DNA of 64,000 bases. Origin: an uncultured Nioella sp. (GTDB lineage: Bacteria > Pseudomonadota > Alphaproteobacteria > Rhodobacterales > Rhodobacteraceae). Location of the stretch: assembly GCA_947495575.1 (NCBI GenBank), contig CANLZL010000008.1, forward strand, positions 62,001 through 126,000, given 5' to 3'. Below are positions 54,939 to 64,000 of the stretch, one piece after another. The first letter of the stretch is position 1, and each line of letters begins with the position of its first letter. The notes beneath the pieces were generated by a model. It searched no databases. It had not been told where the DNA came from and worked only from the letters and a program-made list of their open reading frames with translations. The position numbers were made by a program, and so were the translations under genes.

Positions 54939-55970
54939 TCAAAGTGGGATCAGCACCCAATAGTCTAGATCCAGAAGAACATCGGGCAGGTATTTGCCGT
55001 CATCCCCTTTGAGGGCGCCAGCCTCGCTTCCCTTGGTTGCGACCAGGCGCAGCCTTAAGGCTCCAACGCCGGGCGCGTCGGTTTCGGCCTTGTCCAACAC
55101 TTCAGTCCAAGCCCTGACGGTATCGCCAGATAGGCAAGGATTGGCATGCGCGCCGCCGTTGATCCCGACAACCATCTGTGCGTTGGCCAGACCATTAAAG
55201 CTGAGCGTGCGGGCCAGCGAAATCACGTGACCGCCATAGATCAAACGCGTCCCGTCTGGGCGAACGGTCGCATCAAAATGCACTTTGGCTGTATTTTGCC
55301 AAAGCCGTGTGGCCATCATATGCTCGGCCTCTTCGACGGTAACACCATCGATATGGTCAATTATTTCACCGACGTCATAGTCAGCCCATCGATGCGGGTC
55401 GCCAGCCAGCGTGAAATCATAGTTCGAAAAGTCGAGCCCCTCAGGCACAACCAAATCCGCAGCGGGGATGACCTTCTGAAGGTCCGGCAACACCGTCTCG
55501 GGTGCGGGTGCATCTAGGTCACGCTTCTTCACCATAACCCAGCGCACATATTCCAGCACCACCTCATCGCGTTGGTTTAGCCCTTTGGTGCGGACATAGA
55601 CCACTCCGTTTTTCCCGCTGGAGTTTTGCTTGAGTCCAATGACTTCGGACACTGACCGCAACGTATCACCGGGGTAGACCGGACGCAGAAAACGGCCCTC
55701 GGCGTAACCAAGATTTGCCACCGCATTCAGTGAAATATCGGGAACTGTTTTACCAAACACCACGTGGAAAGATGCAAGATCATCCAAGGGTGCTGCAGGC
55801 AGACCAGAGGCCCGTGCGAATTCATCCGACGAATACAGCGCGTGTCGGGCCGGGTAGAGCGCATGATATAACGCACGCTCCCCGCCCGAAACAGTGCGCG
55901 GCACGGCATGGTTGATCACCTGCCCGATGGAATAATCCTCGAAGAAATTGCCGGGGTTGGTCTTGGCCAT
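54939..55970 (-). CDS. mch: Mesaconyl-CoA hydratase (beta-methylmalyl-CoA dehydratase)
   Basis: This 343-residue protein is a double hot-dog (MaoC-like) hydratase that interconverts mesaconyl-CoA and beta-methylmalyl-CoA in the ethylmalonyl-CoA pathway. The N-terminal FFEDYSIGQVINHAVPRTVSGGE carries the family opening; SFHVVFGKTVPDISLNAVANLGYAEGRFLRPVYPGDTL and ATRLWQNTAKVHFDATVRPDGTRLIYGGHVISLART supply hot-dog active-site regions. It follows mcl2, nnrU and a DUF1737 gene. Confidence 0.9.
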   Translation of the reverse strand: MAKTNPGNFFEDYSIGQVINHAVPRTVSGGERALYHALYPARHALYSSDEFARASGLPAAPLDDLASFHVVFGKTVPDISLNAVANLGYAEGRFLRPVYPGDTLRSVSEVIGLKQNSSGKNGVVYVRTKGLNQRDEVVLEYVRWVMVKKRDLDAPAPETVLPDLQKVIPAADLVVPEGLDFSNYDFTLAGDPHRWADYDVGEIIDHIDGVTVEEAEHMMATRLWQNTAKVHFDATVRPDGTRLIYGGHVISLARTLSFNGLANAQMVVGINGGAHANPCLSGDTVRAWTEVLDKAETDAPGVGALRLRLVATKGSEAGALKGDDGKYLPDVLLDLDYWVLIPL

Positions 55971-55973
55971 GGT

Positions 55974-56177
55974 CTAATGCTCTCCAAGCTTGGTATCGGG
56001 GGAATAAGTGCCGGGCACCTCTTTGGTAACGGCTTGGCCGCAACGCATGACCCCGCGTTTCTCATCATAGGCATAGGTGGGGGGACCATGCAGATCCCAC
56101 CCTTTATTCAGCGCCGCAGTTACCTTGTGGCAAAAGGCTGATGTGTCGTCTTCGCTCAGGAACCGGTAGAGGCGCAT
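55974..56177 (-). CDS. DUF1737-type small protein
   Basis: This 67-residue protein (MRLYRFLSEDDTSAFCHKVT at the start, then NKGWDLHGPPTYAYDEKRGVM) matches short DUF1737-like proteins of unknown role, often found beside metabolic genes. It lies 3 nt before mch and 2 nt after the NnrU gene, so it is certainly in the same transcript. Confidence 0.8.
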   Translation of the reverse strand: MRLYRFLSEDDTSAFCHKVTAALNKGWDLHGPPTYAYDEKRGVMRCGQAVTKEVPGTYSPDTKLGEH

Positions 56178-56179
56178 TC

Positions 56180-56731
56180 TTATCCCATCCCGAACGGCGA
56201 TGGACCGATCAGCCCGTGGATAAAGCCGATCACGCCAACCAAAACGACCGAAATAGCAATGAACATTGCGTCCTTGGCGATCGTGCCTTTCGGGTTCGGG
56301 GTCCAGTCAGGCTCGGACCGGTTGATCACAATCATTTCCAGAACCGCCCAAACCGCCAGAGCGCCAAACAAAACCATCGAGTACAGATCGCCGTTGACCA
56401 GTAGATGAGCGCCGGCCCAGATCAGGAACCCGGTCAGCATCGGGTGCCGCATTTTATAGAATATGGCCCCTTTGGACGGCCCTGGGCTTGTGAAATAGAG
56501 CGCGATCAAAACCGCAAGGTTATTTACTGGAAAGCCCCAGCTTGGCGGAAACCAAACCTGAACTGTTTCAGAGCCGCGATAGCCAAGAACCATCAACACA
56601 ACACCAGCCAAAATGGCCAGTGCCACAAGACCCTTGCCTTTATCGCCCATCGGCTCGCGAATTCCACGGGCTACGCGTTTAAAGAAATGCGCCGCGTACC
56701 ACAGCACCAGACCTGCAATCATCAAAGCCAT
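56180..56731 (-). CDS. NnrU family membrane protein
   Basis: This 183-residue protein has about five hydrophobic helices and the NnrU signature FYKMRHPMLTGFLIWAGAHLLVNGDL. NnrU-type proteins resemble isoprenylcysteine methyltransferases, and some are linked to nitrogen-oxide metabolism, but their function is unclear. No denitrification genes are near. GGAGG precedes the ATG. It lies between mcl2 and DUF1737. Confidence 0.85.
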   Translation of the reverse strand: MALMIAGLVLWYAAHFFKRVARGIREPMGDKGKGLVALAILAGVVLMVLGYRGSETVQVWFPPSWGFPVNNLAVLIALYFTSPGPSKGAIFYKMRHPMLTGFLIWAGAHLLVNGDLYSMVLFGALAVWAVLEMIVINRSEPDWTPNPKGTIAKDAMFIAISVVLVGVIGFIHGLIGPSPFGMG

Positions 56732-56766
56732 TTTCGACCTCCAGAGAATGTTAACCGCGTTAACAC

Positions 56767-57621
56767 CTAGTCGATCAGAGCGGCGATTGCATCCGCTTTT
56801 GCAAGAATATCGCGCGCGGTGACCACATGCAGATTCTCGACAATTTTTCCGTCGACAACCGCCACCCCCTGCCCTTCGGCCTCGGCCTCTTCAAATGCCG
56901 CGATCTGGCGACGGGCGATGTCAATTTCAGCCTCCGTTGGTGCAAAGCATTTGTTTGCCATCGCCACTTGCGCGGGGTGGATAAGCGTTTTGCCGTCAAA
57001 TCCCATATCCCGCCCCTGTTCGCATTCGGCCTCAAGCCCGGCTTCATCTTTGAAGGCATTGTAGACGCCATCAACGATGACAATCCCCTCGGCTTTTGCA
57101 GCCAAGAGACATAGGCCAAGGCCCGCCATCATCGGCAATCGATCTGCACGGAATCGGGTGTTCAACTCTTTTGCCAGGTCGTTTGTGCCCATCACAAAGC
57201 CCTGCATTGACGGATGGGCCGCGATTTCGGGCGCGTTTATCATGCCGCGCGGGGTTTCCATCATCGCCCAGATAGGCTTGTCCCCGACGATTGCGGCAAC
57301 GGCATCCAGCTGCTGTGCCGTTTCCACTTTGGGTAGCAACACGGCGTCGCAAGCCATTGCCGCGACCGCCTTGGCATCGTCCAGGCCCCATTCCGTGTCC
57401 AAGCCATTGATGCGCACGATTTTGACACGGCCACCGTAACCGCCTGCCGACAAAGCTGCCGCCAGAATGCGCCGTGCATTGACCTTTTCATCGACTGAAA
57501 CCGCATCCTCCAAATCAAAGATAATCGCGTCCACTGGCAGGGTCTTTGCCTTCTCCAACGCGCGTTCACGCGAGGCAGGAATATAGAGAACCGAACGGTA
57601 TGGGCGCGCAATCTGAGACAT
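56767..57621 (-). CDS. mcl2: (3S)-Malyl-CoA thioesterase (Mcl2 type)
   Basis: This 284-residue HpcH/HpaI-fold (citrate-lyase-beta-like) enzyme has SVLYIPASRERALEKAKTL, IIFDLEDAVSVDEK (metal ligands), AMMETPRGMINAPE, GFVMGTNDLAKEL and GKTLIHPAQVA. The malyl-CoA lyase of R. sphaeroides (Mcl1) is longer and differs in these blocks; this shorter form resembles the thioesterase that hydrolyses malyl-CoA to malate. Its place before mch supports a role in the ethylmalonyl-CoA pathway. Substrate is inferred. Confidence 0.85.
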   Translation of the reverse strand: MSQIARPYRSVLYIPASRERALEKAKTLPVDAIIFDLEDAVSVDEKVNARRILAAALSAGGYGGRVKIVRINGLDTEWGLDDAKAVAAMACDAVLLPKVETAQQLDAVAAIVGDKPIWAMMETPRGMINAPEIAAHPSMQGFVMGTNDLAKELNTRFRADRLPMMAGLGLCLLAAKAEGIVIVDGVYNAFKDEAGLEAECEQGRDMGFDGKTLIHPAQVAMANKCFAPTEAEIDIARRQIAAFEEAEAEGQGVAVVDGKIVENLHVVTARDILAKADAIAALID

Positions 57622-57710
57622 CAAGGATCCTTTCAAAGAGAGGTCGGACGGCACAAAACATCGAAAATGCTGCGAACGCAAGTTCCGTTTCGCCGCACCG
57701 TAGCGTAATT

Positions 57711-57754
57711 TTGTTGCGCTGCGGAAATCACACAGCCTCTGAATGATGTGATTT
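57711..57754. promoter_or_regulatory. Motif and inverted repeat upstream of mcl2
   Basis: TTGTTGCGCTGCGGAAA (57711-57727) matches the ccr leader motif. Overlapping its end, AAATCACA (57725-57732) and TGTGATTT (57747-57754) form an 8-bp inverted repeat. These lie 90-133 nt upstream of the mcl2 start, which leaves room for a promoter. Beyond these signals, the 57622-57927 gap is GC-rich and holds no gene I can support. Confidence 0.45.
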
Positions 57755-57927
57755 GGGGTGAATGGCGAATTAACCAAAAATTTGCTATTCTGGTGTCATA
57801 TCGTCGGAGATCCGTTGGGCCAAACCATCGGACCCGGCAACGAACGGGGGGAGCTACGGGGCGGACCGTCGCTCGACCTCCCGACGCCGCCTTTCGCCGC
57901 TTCCCCGCAGGCATGAAAGGCAAGACA

Positions 57928-58239
57928 ATGAAAACATCACATATCTTGGTAGCAGGATTGCTCGGCCTCATGGGCCTTGGCCAACCCGTGAATGCGCAGG
58001 CTGGCGCGACTATCTGCGGTGCGCGCGACCAGATTATTGGCGCCGTCACGGAGCGCTTTGGTGAAACTCCGCGCAGCTGGGGCATGGGCCCGGGCAACCG
58101 GATCATCGAAGTCTTTGCATCCGAAGAAACCGGAACCTGGACCATCACCATCACGGCCCCGGACGGGCGCACATGCTTGGTTGCAGCAGGGCAATATTGG
58201 GAAGATCTGGCACCCATTCCGGCGGGCGACGCCATCTGA
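57928..58239 (+). CDS. Small secreted protein, uncharacterised
   Basis: This 103-residue protein has a signal peptide (about residues 1-22, MKTSHILVAGLLGLMGLGQP) and two Cys (ATICGAR and GRTCLVA) that could form a disulfide. The mature part contains ERFGETPRSWGMGPG. I do not recognise a family. ATG 57928 has AAAGG 8 nt upstream; an earlier in-frame ATG at 57913 is possible. It is divergent from mcl2 and precedes mdh by 236 nt. Confidence 0.75.
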   Translation: MKTSHILVAGLLGLMGLGQPVNAQAGATICGARDQIIGAVTERFGETPRSWGMGPGNRIIEVFASEETGTWTITITAPDGRTCLVAAGQYWEDLAPIPAGDAI

Positions 58240-58337
58240 ACGTCTGGGATTTCATCCGCAATTCGCCTATTTCAGGCGAAATGCTGCATACATTCGCATA
58301 CAATTGTGCAAATGCAGAAAAATGAAAATATTGATGA

Positions 58338-59438
<1,101 letters not shown>

Positions 59439-59457
59439 GCTGCAATTCCCAATGTTG

Positions 59458-59490
59458 AAAAAGGGCCTGTCGTTTGACCGGCCCTTTTTT
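59458..59490 (+). terminator. Rho-independent terminator of mdh
   Basis: AAAAAGGGCC (59458-59467) pairs with GGCCCTTTTT (59480-59489), a perfect 10-bp stem with a 12-nt loop and T-run. Being A/T flanked, it can terminate in both directions. Confidence 0.92.
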
Positions 59491-59559
59491 GTCGGCCATT
59501 GACCAGGGACCGCGGGCAGCCCACATTCGAACAGCCATATTTAGGTAGGGATCGGCGCG

Positions 59560-60306
59560 ATGTTCAAACAAGCAGACGGAATGCGCTATGTCCGTTTCTT
59601 GCGCAAGCTTCACGAACAGCACCTGTTCGATTGGTACATGGAAATCGGATGCCGGACCGGGCGGTCCTTCCAAAATGTGCGGTCAAAAACGATCGCGGTT
59701 GATCCCTTCTTCAGAATTGACCGGAACGTCATCGGGCCAAAGCCCGAGCTTCATATTTTGCAGAAAACCAGTGACGAGTTCTTTGCCTCGGGCTTTCTCG
59801 CTGCGTTGGATATAGAGCTCAGCTTTACCTTCCTTGATGGGATGCATCTTTTTGAGTTCCTTTTGCGTGATCTGATCGGAACGGAACGCAACAGCCATCC
59901 AGGCGGAATTATCGCGCTGCATGATTGCTGCCCTTATGATCACCAAATGACGACACGTATTCTGGATGATACACCCCGCACGGCCTGGACCGGGGATGTC
60001 TGGAAGCTCATCCCGATCTTGCAAAAACACCGCCCGGATCTGCGCATCCAGGTGTTGGACTGTGCGCCGACCGGCCTCGTCCTTCTGTCGCAATTGGACC
60101 CCCATTCAACAGCCCTGCAAGACAGCTACTCGGATATCGTTCAGGAATGGCAGGATGTCACGCTGGAAGAGTACGGGGTCGGCAAGTTCTTTGACAGTTT
60201 CAATTATGCCTCGGCGCGCGCCATGCTGCAGGGCGGATTTGCCGAATTTGCGCCTTTGGCGCTTCCCGAAACCGAAGCTGCTGCGCCAGAATGGGTTTCC
60301 CCCTAG
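59560..60306 (+). CDS. SAM-dependent methyltransferase-like protein
   Basis: This 248-residue protein has a degenerate motif I, WYMEIGCRTGRSFQNV (near residues 25-40), followed by IAVDPFF. SFTFLDGMHLFEFLLRDLIG and GGIIALHDCCPYDH match the methyltransf_24 family. It is probably a class I methyltransferase. Neither substrate nor partner is clear. It stands between mdh (with terminator) and the sucC operator. Confidence 0.75.
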   Translation: MFKQADGMRYVRFLRKLHEQHLFDWYMEIGCRTGRSFQNVRSKTIAVDPFFRIDRNVIGPKPELHILQKTSDEFFASGFLAALDIELSFTFLDGMHLFEFLLRDLIGTERNSHPGGIIALHDCCPYDHQMTTRILDDTPRTAWTGDVWKLIPILQKHRPDLRIQVLDCAPTGLVLLSQLDPHSTALQDSYSDIVQEWQDVTLEEYGVGKFFDSFNYASARAMLQGGFAEFAPLALPETEAAAPEWVSP

Positions 60307-60384
60307 GTCCGCTGGCGACCAGCACCAAACAACCATGGCGTGATTCGGCCATGTTTTCATGGATATCGCCATTCCATTTTTATT

Positions 60385-60441
60385 TGTGATCACAGTTTTT
60401 CAAGCTGTGATCACAAATTGTGGAATTTTCGCCAATTCCAC
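60385..60441. promoter_or_regulatory. Twin TGTGATCACA operators and second dyad upstream of sucC
   Basis: TGTGATCACA occurs at 60385-60394 and again at 60406-60415, centres 21 nt apart, as at sdhC. A further perfect repeat, GTGGAATT-N6-AATTCCAC, follows at 60420-60441. All precede sucC by 83-139 nt. Confidence 0.7.
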
Positions 60442-60523
60442 CCGGATGCGTCAGAATGCCGTTTCTTTAATCAAAAAACCTGTGCTTAGTGGTCAGCAAC
60501 CGACAGCAACATGGGACAGTTTC

Positions 60524-61717
60524 ATGAACATTCATGAATACCAGGCGAAGGCTTTGCTTCGCAACTACGGCGCCCCGGTCAGCGATGGCCGCGTGGTACT
60601 AAAGGCCGAAGACGCCAAAACAGCAGCAGGTGAGCTCGATGGCCCCCTTTGGGTGGTCAAAGCGCAAATCCATGCAGGTGGACGCGGCAAGGGCAGCTTC
60701 AAAGAGGCCGACGCCGGCGAAGCGGGCGGTGTTCGTTTGGCCAAATCGGTCGAACAGGCCGCAGATGAGGCCAAGAAGATGTTGGGCCGCACCCTTGTGA
60801 CCCACCAGACCGGCCCGGTCGGCAAGCAAGTGAACCGCATCTATATCGAAGACGGTTCGGGCATCGAGACCGAGATGTATCTCGCGCTTCTGGTTGATCG
60901 CCAGTCCAGCCGCGTGTCCTTTGTCTGCTCGACCGAAGGTGGCATGGATATTGAAGAGGTTGCAGCCGCGACCCCGGAAAAGATCCTGTCCTTCTCCGTC
61001 GACCCCGCCACGGGCTATATGCCCTATCACGGTCGCCGCATCGCCTTTTCGCTTGGTCTCAAGGGCAAACAGGTCAAGGAATGCGTTGCTCTGATGGGCA
61101 TTCTGTACAAAGCATTCATGGAAAAAGACATGGAGATGCTTGAGATCAACCCATTGATCGTGACCGACAGTGGCAATCTCAAAGTTCTGGACGCCAAGGT
61201 TGGCTTCGACGGCAACGCTGTGTACCGCCACGCCGATATCGCCGCGCTGCGCGATGAGACCGAGGAAGACCCCAAGGAACTGGCCGCGTCGAAATACGAC
61301 CTGAACTATATCGCACTGGATGGTGAGATTGGCTGCATGGTGAATGGCGCAGGCCTTGCCATGGCGACGATGGACATCATCAAGCTCTATGGCTCCGAGC
61401 CTGCGAACTTCCTCGATGTGGGCGGCGGCGCCACCAAAGAGAAAGTGACCGAAGCCTTCAAGATCATCACCTCTGATCCCAACGTCAAAGGCATCTTGGT
61501 CAACATCTTCGGCGGCATCATGCGCTGTGACATCATCGCCGAGGGCGTTGTGTCAGCGGTCAAAGAAGTGGGCCTTGAGGTTCCGCTGGTCGTTCGTCTG
61601 GAAGGCACCAATGTTGAGAAGGGCAAAGAGATCATCAACACCTCCGGGTTGAACGTGATCGCAGCCGATGACCTCAAAGACGGCGCTGAAAAGATCGTTG
61701 CCGCGGTGAAGGGCTAA
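60524..61717 (+). CDS. sucC: Succinyl-CoA synthetase beta subunit
   Basis: This 397-residue ATP-grasp subunit binds succinate and nucleotide in the conversion of succinyl-CoA to succinate. It has the N-terminal [35 protein letters not shown], and the C-terminal [17 protein letters not shown] and [13 protein letters not shown] 60524 is chosen from the family start; the longer frame upstream reads through the operator. Confidence 0.97.
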   Translation: MNIHEYQAKALLRNYGAPVSDGRVVLKAEDAKTAAGELDGPLWVVKAQIHAGGRGKGSFKEADAGEAGGVRLAKSVEQAADEAKKMLGRTLVTHQTGPVGKQVNRIYIEDGSGIETEMYLALLVDRQSSRVSFVCSTEGGMDIEEVAAATPEKILSFSVDPATGYMPYHGRRIAFSLGLKGKQVKECVALMGILYKAFMEKDMEMLEINPLIVTDSGNLKVLDAKVGFDGNAVYRHADIAALRDETEEDPKELAASKYDLNYIALDGEIGCMVNGAGLAMATMDIIKLYGSEPANFLDVGGGATKEKVTEAFKIITSDPNVKGILVNIFGGIMRCDIIAEGVVSAVKEVGLEVPLVVRLEGTNVEKGKEIINTSGLNVIAADDLKDGAEKIVAAVKG

Positions 61718-61720
61718 CGG

Positions 61721-61912
61721 ATGTTTGGCAGGGTCACCTTCCCGGTTTTGGCTGTTGTCGCATTGGTGGCTTCAGGATGCTCTCCACGCGTAAATCCCGT
61801 GGTGAATACGTCCTTCTTTCCGCCCATTTCGGCCAATGACATGGAACGGCAGCTCGAAAACAACCGGGTGCCCGTCGTCCTGAACGGTCAAAGCCCATAC
61901 GCCCAACGGTAA
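61721..61912 (+). CDS. Small lipoprotein between sucC and sucD
   Basis: This 63-residue protein has a signal peptide ending in the lipobox VASGC (Cys near residue 20), so it should be lipid-modified and anchored in a membrane. The mature part (SPRVNPVVNTSFFPPISAND) matches nothing I know. It starts 3 nt after the sucC stop and ends 2 nt before the next gene. Confidence 0.75.
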   Translation: MFGRVTFPVLAVVALVASGCSPRVNPVVNTSFFPPISANDMERQLENNRVPVVLNGQSPYAQR

Positions 61913-61914
61913 TT

Positions 61915-62442
61915 ATGATGGTTGCAAATTCCATATCGCGTTTAGCTGGTGCAGGCTTTGCCGCTTGCCTGGCGGGGTCTGTCGCAGGCGCGCAAGCGCC
62001 CTCGATAGCCCAGGACGCGATTGCGGCTTTTGCAGCGCATTGTTTTAACCCAAGGCTGACCGGGCAGCTTGTGACCGAGCGTTTGGATCCCACCGGCGCG
62101 CGGGTCGATTTTTACGATCTGGACCCGTTTTCCAATGTTCCACCAACCCTTGGTGTGGCGTTGGACGCAACTCCCGGTACAGACCGGCGGTGCGAGGTCT
62201 CTTTCGACGGTGACTATTCCGATCAAGCCGCCGAGGCAGTCCTTGCCGCGCTTGAGGCCGAGGGCATCCGAGCCTCAGCCCCCCTGCCAGACACCCATGA
62301 CGCGACGCCCGGCACTGCCTTGCTGGGCGCCCGTCAGCTCAACCCAAACCGCATTGCCGTTGTTCATGTGGGCACCCGCCCCGGACCAAACGGCATTGAG
62401 ACATTCATGAATGTGGAGCGGCTCACGCCCTCCACCGAATAA
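61915..62442 (+). CDS. Secreted protein of unknown function between sucC and sucD
   Basis: This 175-residue protein has a signal peptide (about residues 1-26, ending AGA). The mature part has two Cys (AAHCFNPRLTGQ and DRRCEVSF) and EAVLAALEAEGIRASAPLPD. I recognise no family. It lies 18 nt before sucD. ATG 61915 and ATG 61918 are both possible. Confidence 0.75.
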   Translation: MMVANSISRLAGAGFAACLAGSVAGAQAPSIAQDAIAAFAAHCFNPRLTGQLVTERLDPTGARVDFYDLDPFSNVPPTLGVALDATPGTDRRCEVSFDGDYSDQAAEAVLAALEAEGIRASAPLPDTHDATPGTALLGARQLNPNRIAVVHVGTRPGPNGIETFMNVERLTPSTE

Positions 62443-62460
62443 CAGACAGAGGATCAGGCC

Positions 62461-63342
62461 ATGGCCGTACTCGTAGACGAAAACACCAAAGTGATCTGTC
62501 AGGGCTTTACCGGCTCGCAGGGCACATTCCACTCTGAACAGGCCATTGCCTATGGCACCAAGATGGTCGGCGGCGTGACGCCTGGCAAAGGCGGCATGAC
62601 CCATCTGGACCTGCCCGTCTTTGACTCGGTGCATGAGGCCAAGCACGTGACCGAGGCCAATGCCTCCGTCATCTACGTGCCCCCGCCCTTCGCGGCGGAT
62701 TCGATCCTTGAGGCGATTGATGCCGAGATGGAACTGATCATCTGCATCACCGAGGGCATCCCGGTGCTCGACATGATGAAGGTCAAGCGCGCGCTGGAAA
62801 ACTCCTCCTCCAAGCTGATCGGCCCCAACTGCCCCGGCATCATCACGCCCGACGCCTGCAAAATCGGCATCATGCCCGGCCATATCCACAAGCGTGGCTC
62901 GGTCGGCGTTGTCTCCCGTTCCGGCACCCTGACCTATGAGGCGGTCAAACAGACCTCCGACGTTGGTCTCGGCCAATCCACCTGCGTCGGCATCGGCGGC
63001 GACCCCATCAAAGGCACCGAGCATATCGATGTGCTGGAATGGTTCCTGGCCGACGATGAAACCGAGAGCATCATCATGATCGGTGAAATCGGTGGCTCTG
63101 CCGAAGAAGAAGCCGCCGAATTCCTCGCCTCTGAAAAGAAAAAAGGCCGCTGGAAACCAACCGCTGGCTTTATTGCTGGCCGCACGGCACCTCCGGGCCG
63201 CCGCATGGGCCACGCTGGCGCGATTGTTGCTGGCGGCAAAGGCGGCGCAGAAGACAAGATCGAAGCCATGCAATCGGCTGGTATCGTCGTTGCCGAAAGC
63301 CCTGCCGGATTGGGCGAGGCTGTTCTGAAAGCGATTGGATAA
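62461..63342 (+). CDS. sucD: Succinyl-CoA synthetase alpha subunit
   Basis: This 293-residue subunit forms the phosphohistidine intermediate and binds CoA. CoA site: [25 protein letters not shown]. The active-site His is in [18 protein letters not shown], and [20 protein letters not shown] matches the family. AGAGGATCAGGCC precedes the ATG. It should pair with SucC, although two other genes lie between. Confidence 0.97.
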   Translation: MAVLVDENTKVICQGFTGSQGTFHSEQAIAYGTKMVGGVTPGKGGMTHLDLPVFDSVHEAKHVTEANASVIYVPPPFAADSILEAIDAEMELIICITEGIPVLDMMKVKRALENSSSKLIGPNCPGIITPDACKIGIMPGHIHKRGSVGVVSRSGTLTYEAVKQTSDVGLGQSTCVGIGGDPIKGTEHIDVLEWFLADDETESIIMIGEIGGSAEEEAAEFLASEKKKGRWKPTAGFIAGRTAPPGRRMGHAGAIVAGGKGGAEDKIEAMQSAGIVVAESPAGLGEAVLKAIG

Positions 63343-63345
63343 AAT

Positions 63346-64000
63346 ATGGTTCTAAGGGGAGCAATCGCGAAGCTTTTCGTAACTTGCGCCATGTTGGCAG
63401 CAGGTTCTGCAAATGCGGACATGCTCCCCTACGAGTCTTTTGTCGAAGATTGTGGCCCAGATATGGGCCACGAGAACCGTATTGAGTTCCTCCGGTCTGA
63501 GGGGTGGACACTCCTGCTACTTCCACAGGAAGTGGAAGTAGCTGCAAATCAAGTTGCATTTCACGGTGTATTGCGCGGCCCCGAAAACGAGTCGGCGTTT
63601 GTGCAAGACGAGATTGATGACGCAATCGCAAGCTCAGTTTATTTGGCCGATCCCATACACAACAATGACTTTGCACAAGTAGATGCGATGCGTCACAGCT
63701 TGTTTCCACAAACTGCGATTGTACTCGAAGAACACCGAGACGACGAAGGACCTCGCAGACTATCGTGCCGTTTTGCGGGCAACTACGCACCACATAGTGA
63801 CTTTGTCCGCGATCAACTCCACGGTATTCCAGGCAGGCAAGATGGGTTCAAATGGTCGACGATGGTTCAAATTCTCGGTGACACTGAAGTACGCGCGTTT
63901 GGGATGGTTCAGATCGTCACAAATTTCCCTCGCGAATTATTACCTGACTCAATGCAATCAATAAATCTGGTCGCCAACTTAGACGTTTACCCAAACGACG
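63346..64000 (+). CDS. Uncharacterised exported protein (partial, runs off the window)
   Basis: An ATG 3 nt after the sucD stop opens a frame to the right edge (at least 218 codons). It has a signal peptide (about residues 1-24, MVLRGAIAKLFVTCAMLAAG). The mature part includes YESFVEDCGPDMGHENRIEF and SCRFAGNYAPHSDF, with two Cys. I recognise no family. Its codons (TTA, CTA, GTA, AAT) are more AT-rich than those of the neighbours, hinting at a different history. Its end is not seen. Confidence 0.7.
   Translation, partial: MVLRGAIAKLFVTCAMLAAGSANADMLPYESFVEDCGPDMGHENRIEFLRSEGWTLLLLPQEVEVAANQVAFHGVLRGPENESAFVQDEIDDAIASSVYLADPIHNNDFAQVDAMRHSLFPQTAIVLEEHRDDEGPRRLSCRFAGNYAPHSDFVRDQLHGIPGRQDGFKWSTMVQILGDTEVRAFGMVQIVTNFPRELLPDSMQSINLVANLDVYPND

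Noticed and set aside
56767-57621. Malyl-CoA lyase Mcl1 identity
   Set aside because: The protein is shorter (284 residues) and its blocks match the Mcl2 thioesterase more closely.

Overview
The window looks like a chromosomal segment of a marine alphaproteobacterium of the Rhodobacteraceae (Roseobacter group). The basis is protein-level recognition: an RpoHII-type sigma factor, the ethylmalonyl-CoA pathway genes ccr, ecm, mch and mcl2, Rhodobacterales-style blocks such as coaBC-dut-moeB and rsmI-yraN-gshB, and a TauE/SafE plus TIGR02186 pair. Gene density is high, with many 1-4 nt start/stop overlaps. I saw no rRNA, tRNA, CRISPR array or prophage. The only mobile element is a decayed IS3-family remnant.

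Layout. 1-2 kb: end of a peptide-type ABC ATPase gene, a pyroglutamyl peptidase and a divergent LysR regulator. 2-3.3 kb: unassigned sequence and the IS remnant, which abuts ychF. 3.3-10 kb: ychF, a VOC protein, a PhzF-type isomerase, trpA, the phenylalanine hydroxylase operon phhA-phhB with a divergent Lrp/AsnC regulator, and an FMN-dependent lactate-type dehydrogenase. 10-16 kb: dcp, then coaBC-dut-moeB and an RpoH-type sigma factor. 16-22.6 kb: cobU with a phosphatase, a GST with a metal-binding tail, comM, an esterase, gshB, yraN and rsmI. 22.7-30.6 kb: an LpoA-like lipoprotein, glnD, murJ, a rhomboid homologue lacking its catalytic residues, trpS and a VOC protein. 30.9-33.1 kb: a universal stress protein, then nfu-tsaB-rimI behind a likely Irr (iron) box. 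33.2-38 kb: a BMP-type nucleoside ABC transporter. 38-42 kb: TauE/SafE plus TIGR02186, an SDR and a RecD-like helicase.

42-64 kb is a central-carbon region. It carries ccr and ecm, an H-NS-like protein, deoD, an ornithine/lysine decarboxylase with a structured leader, sdhCDAB (with a sulfotransferase between sdhA and sdhB), mch and mcl2, mdh, and sucC-sucD (separated by two small exported proteins). Together these serve acetyl-CoA assimilation through the ethylmalonyl-CoA pathway and the succinyl-CoA to malate half of the TCA cycle.

The most interesting non-coding signal is a pair of TGTGATCACA palindromes, 21 nt centre to centre, found with identical spacing before both sdhC and sucC. This suggests a dedicated TCA-cycle regulator. 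A second motif, GCTGCG(C/T)TGCGG, lies before ccr, ecm and mcl2. All functional calls come from reading the sequence and from family knowledge; no database search was run.
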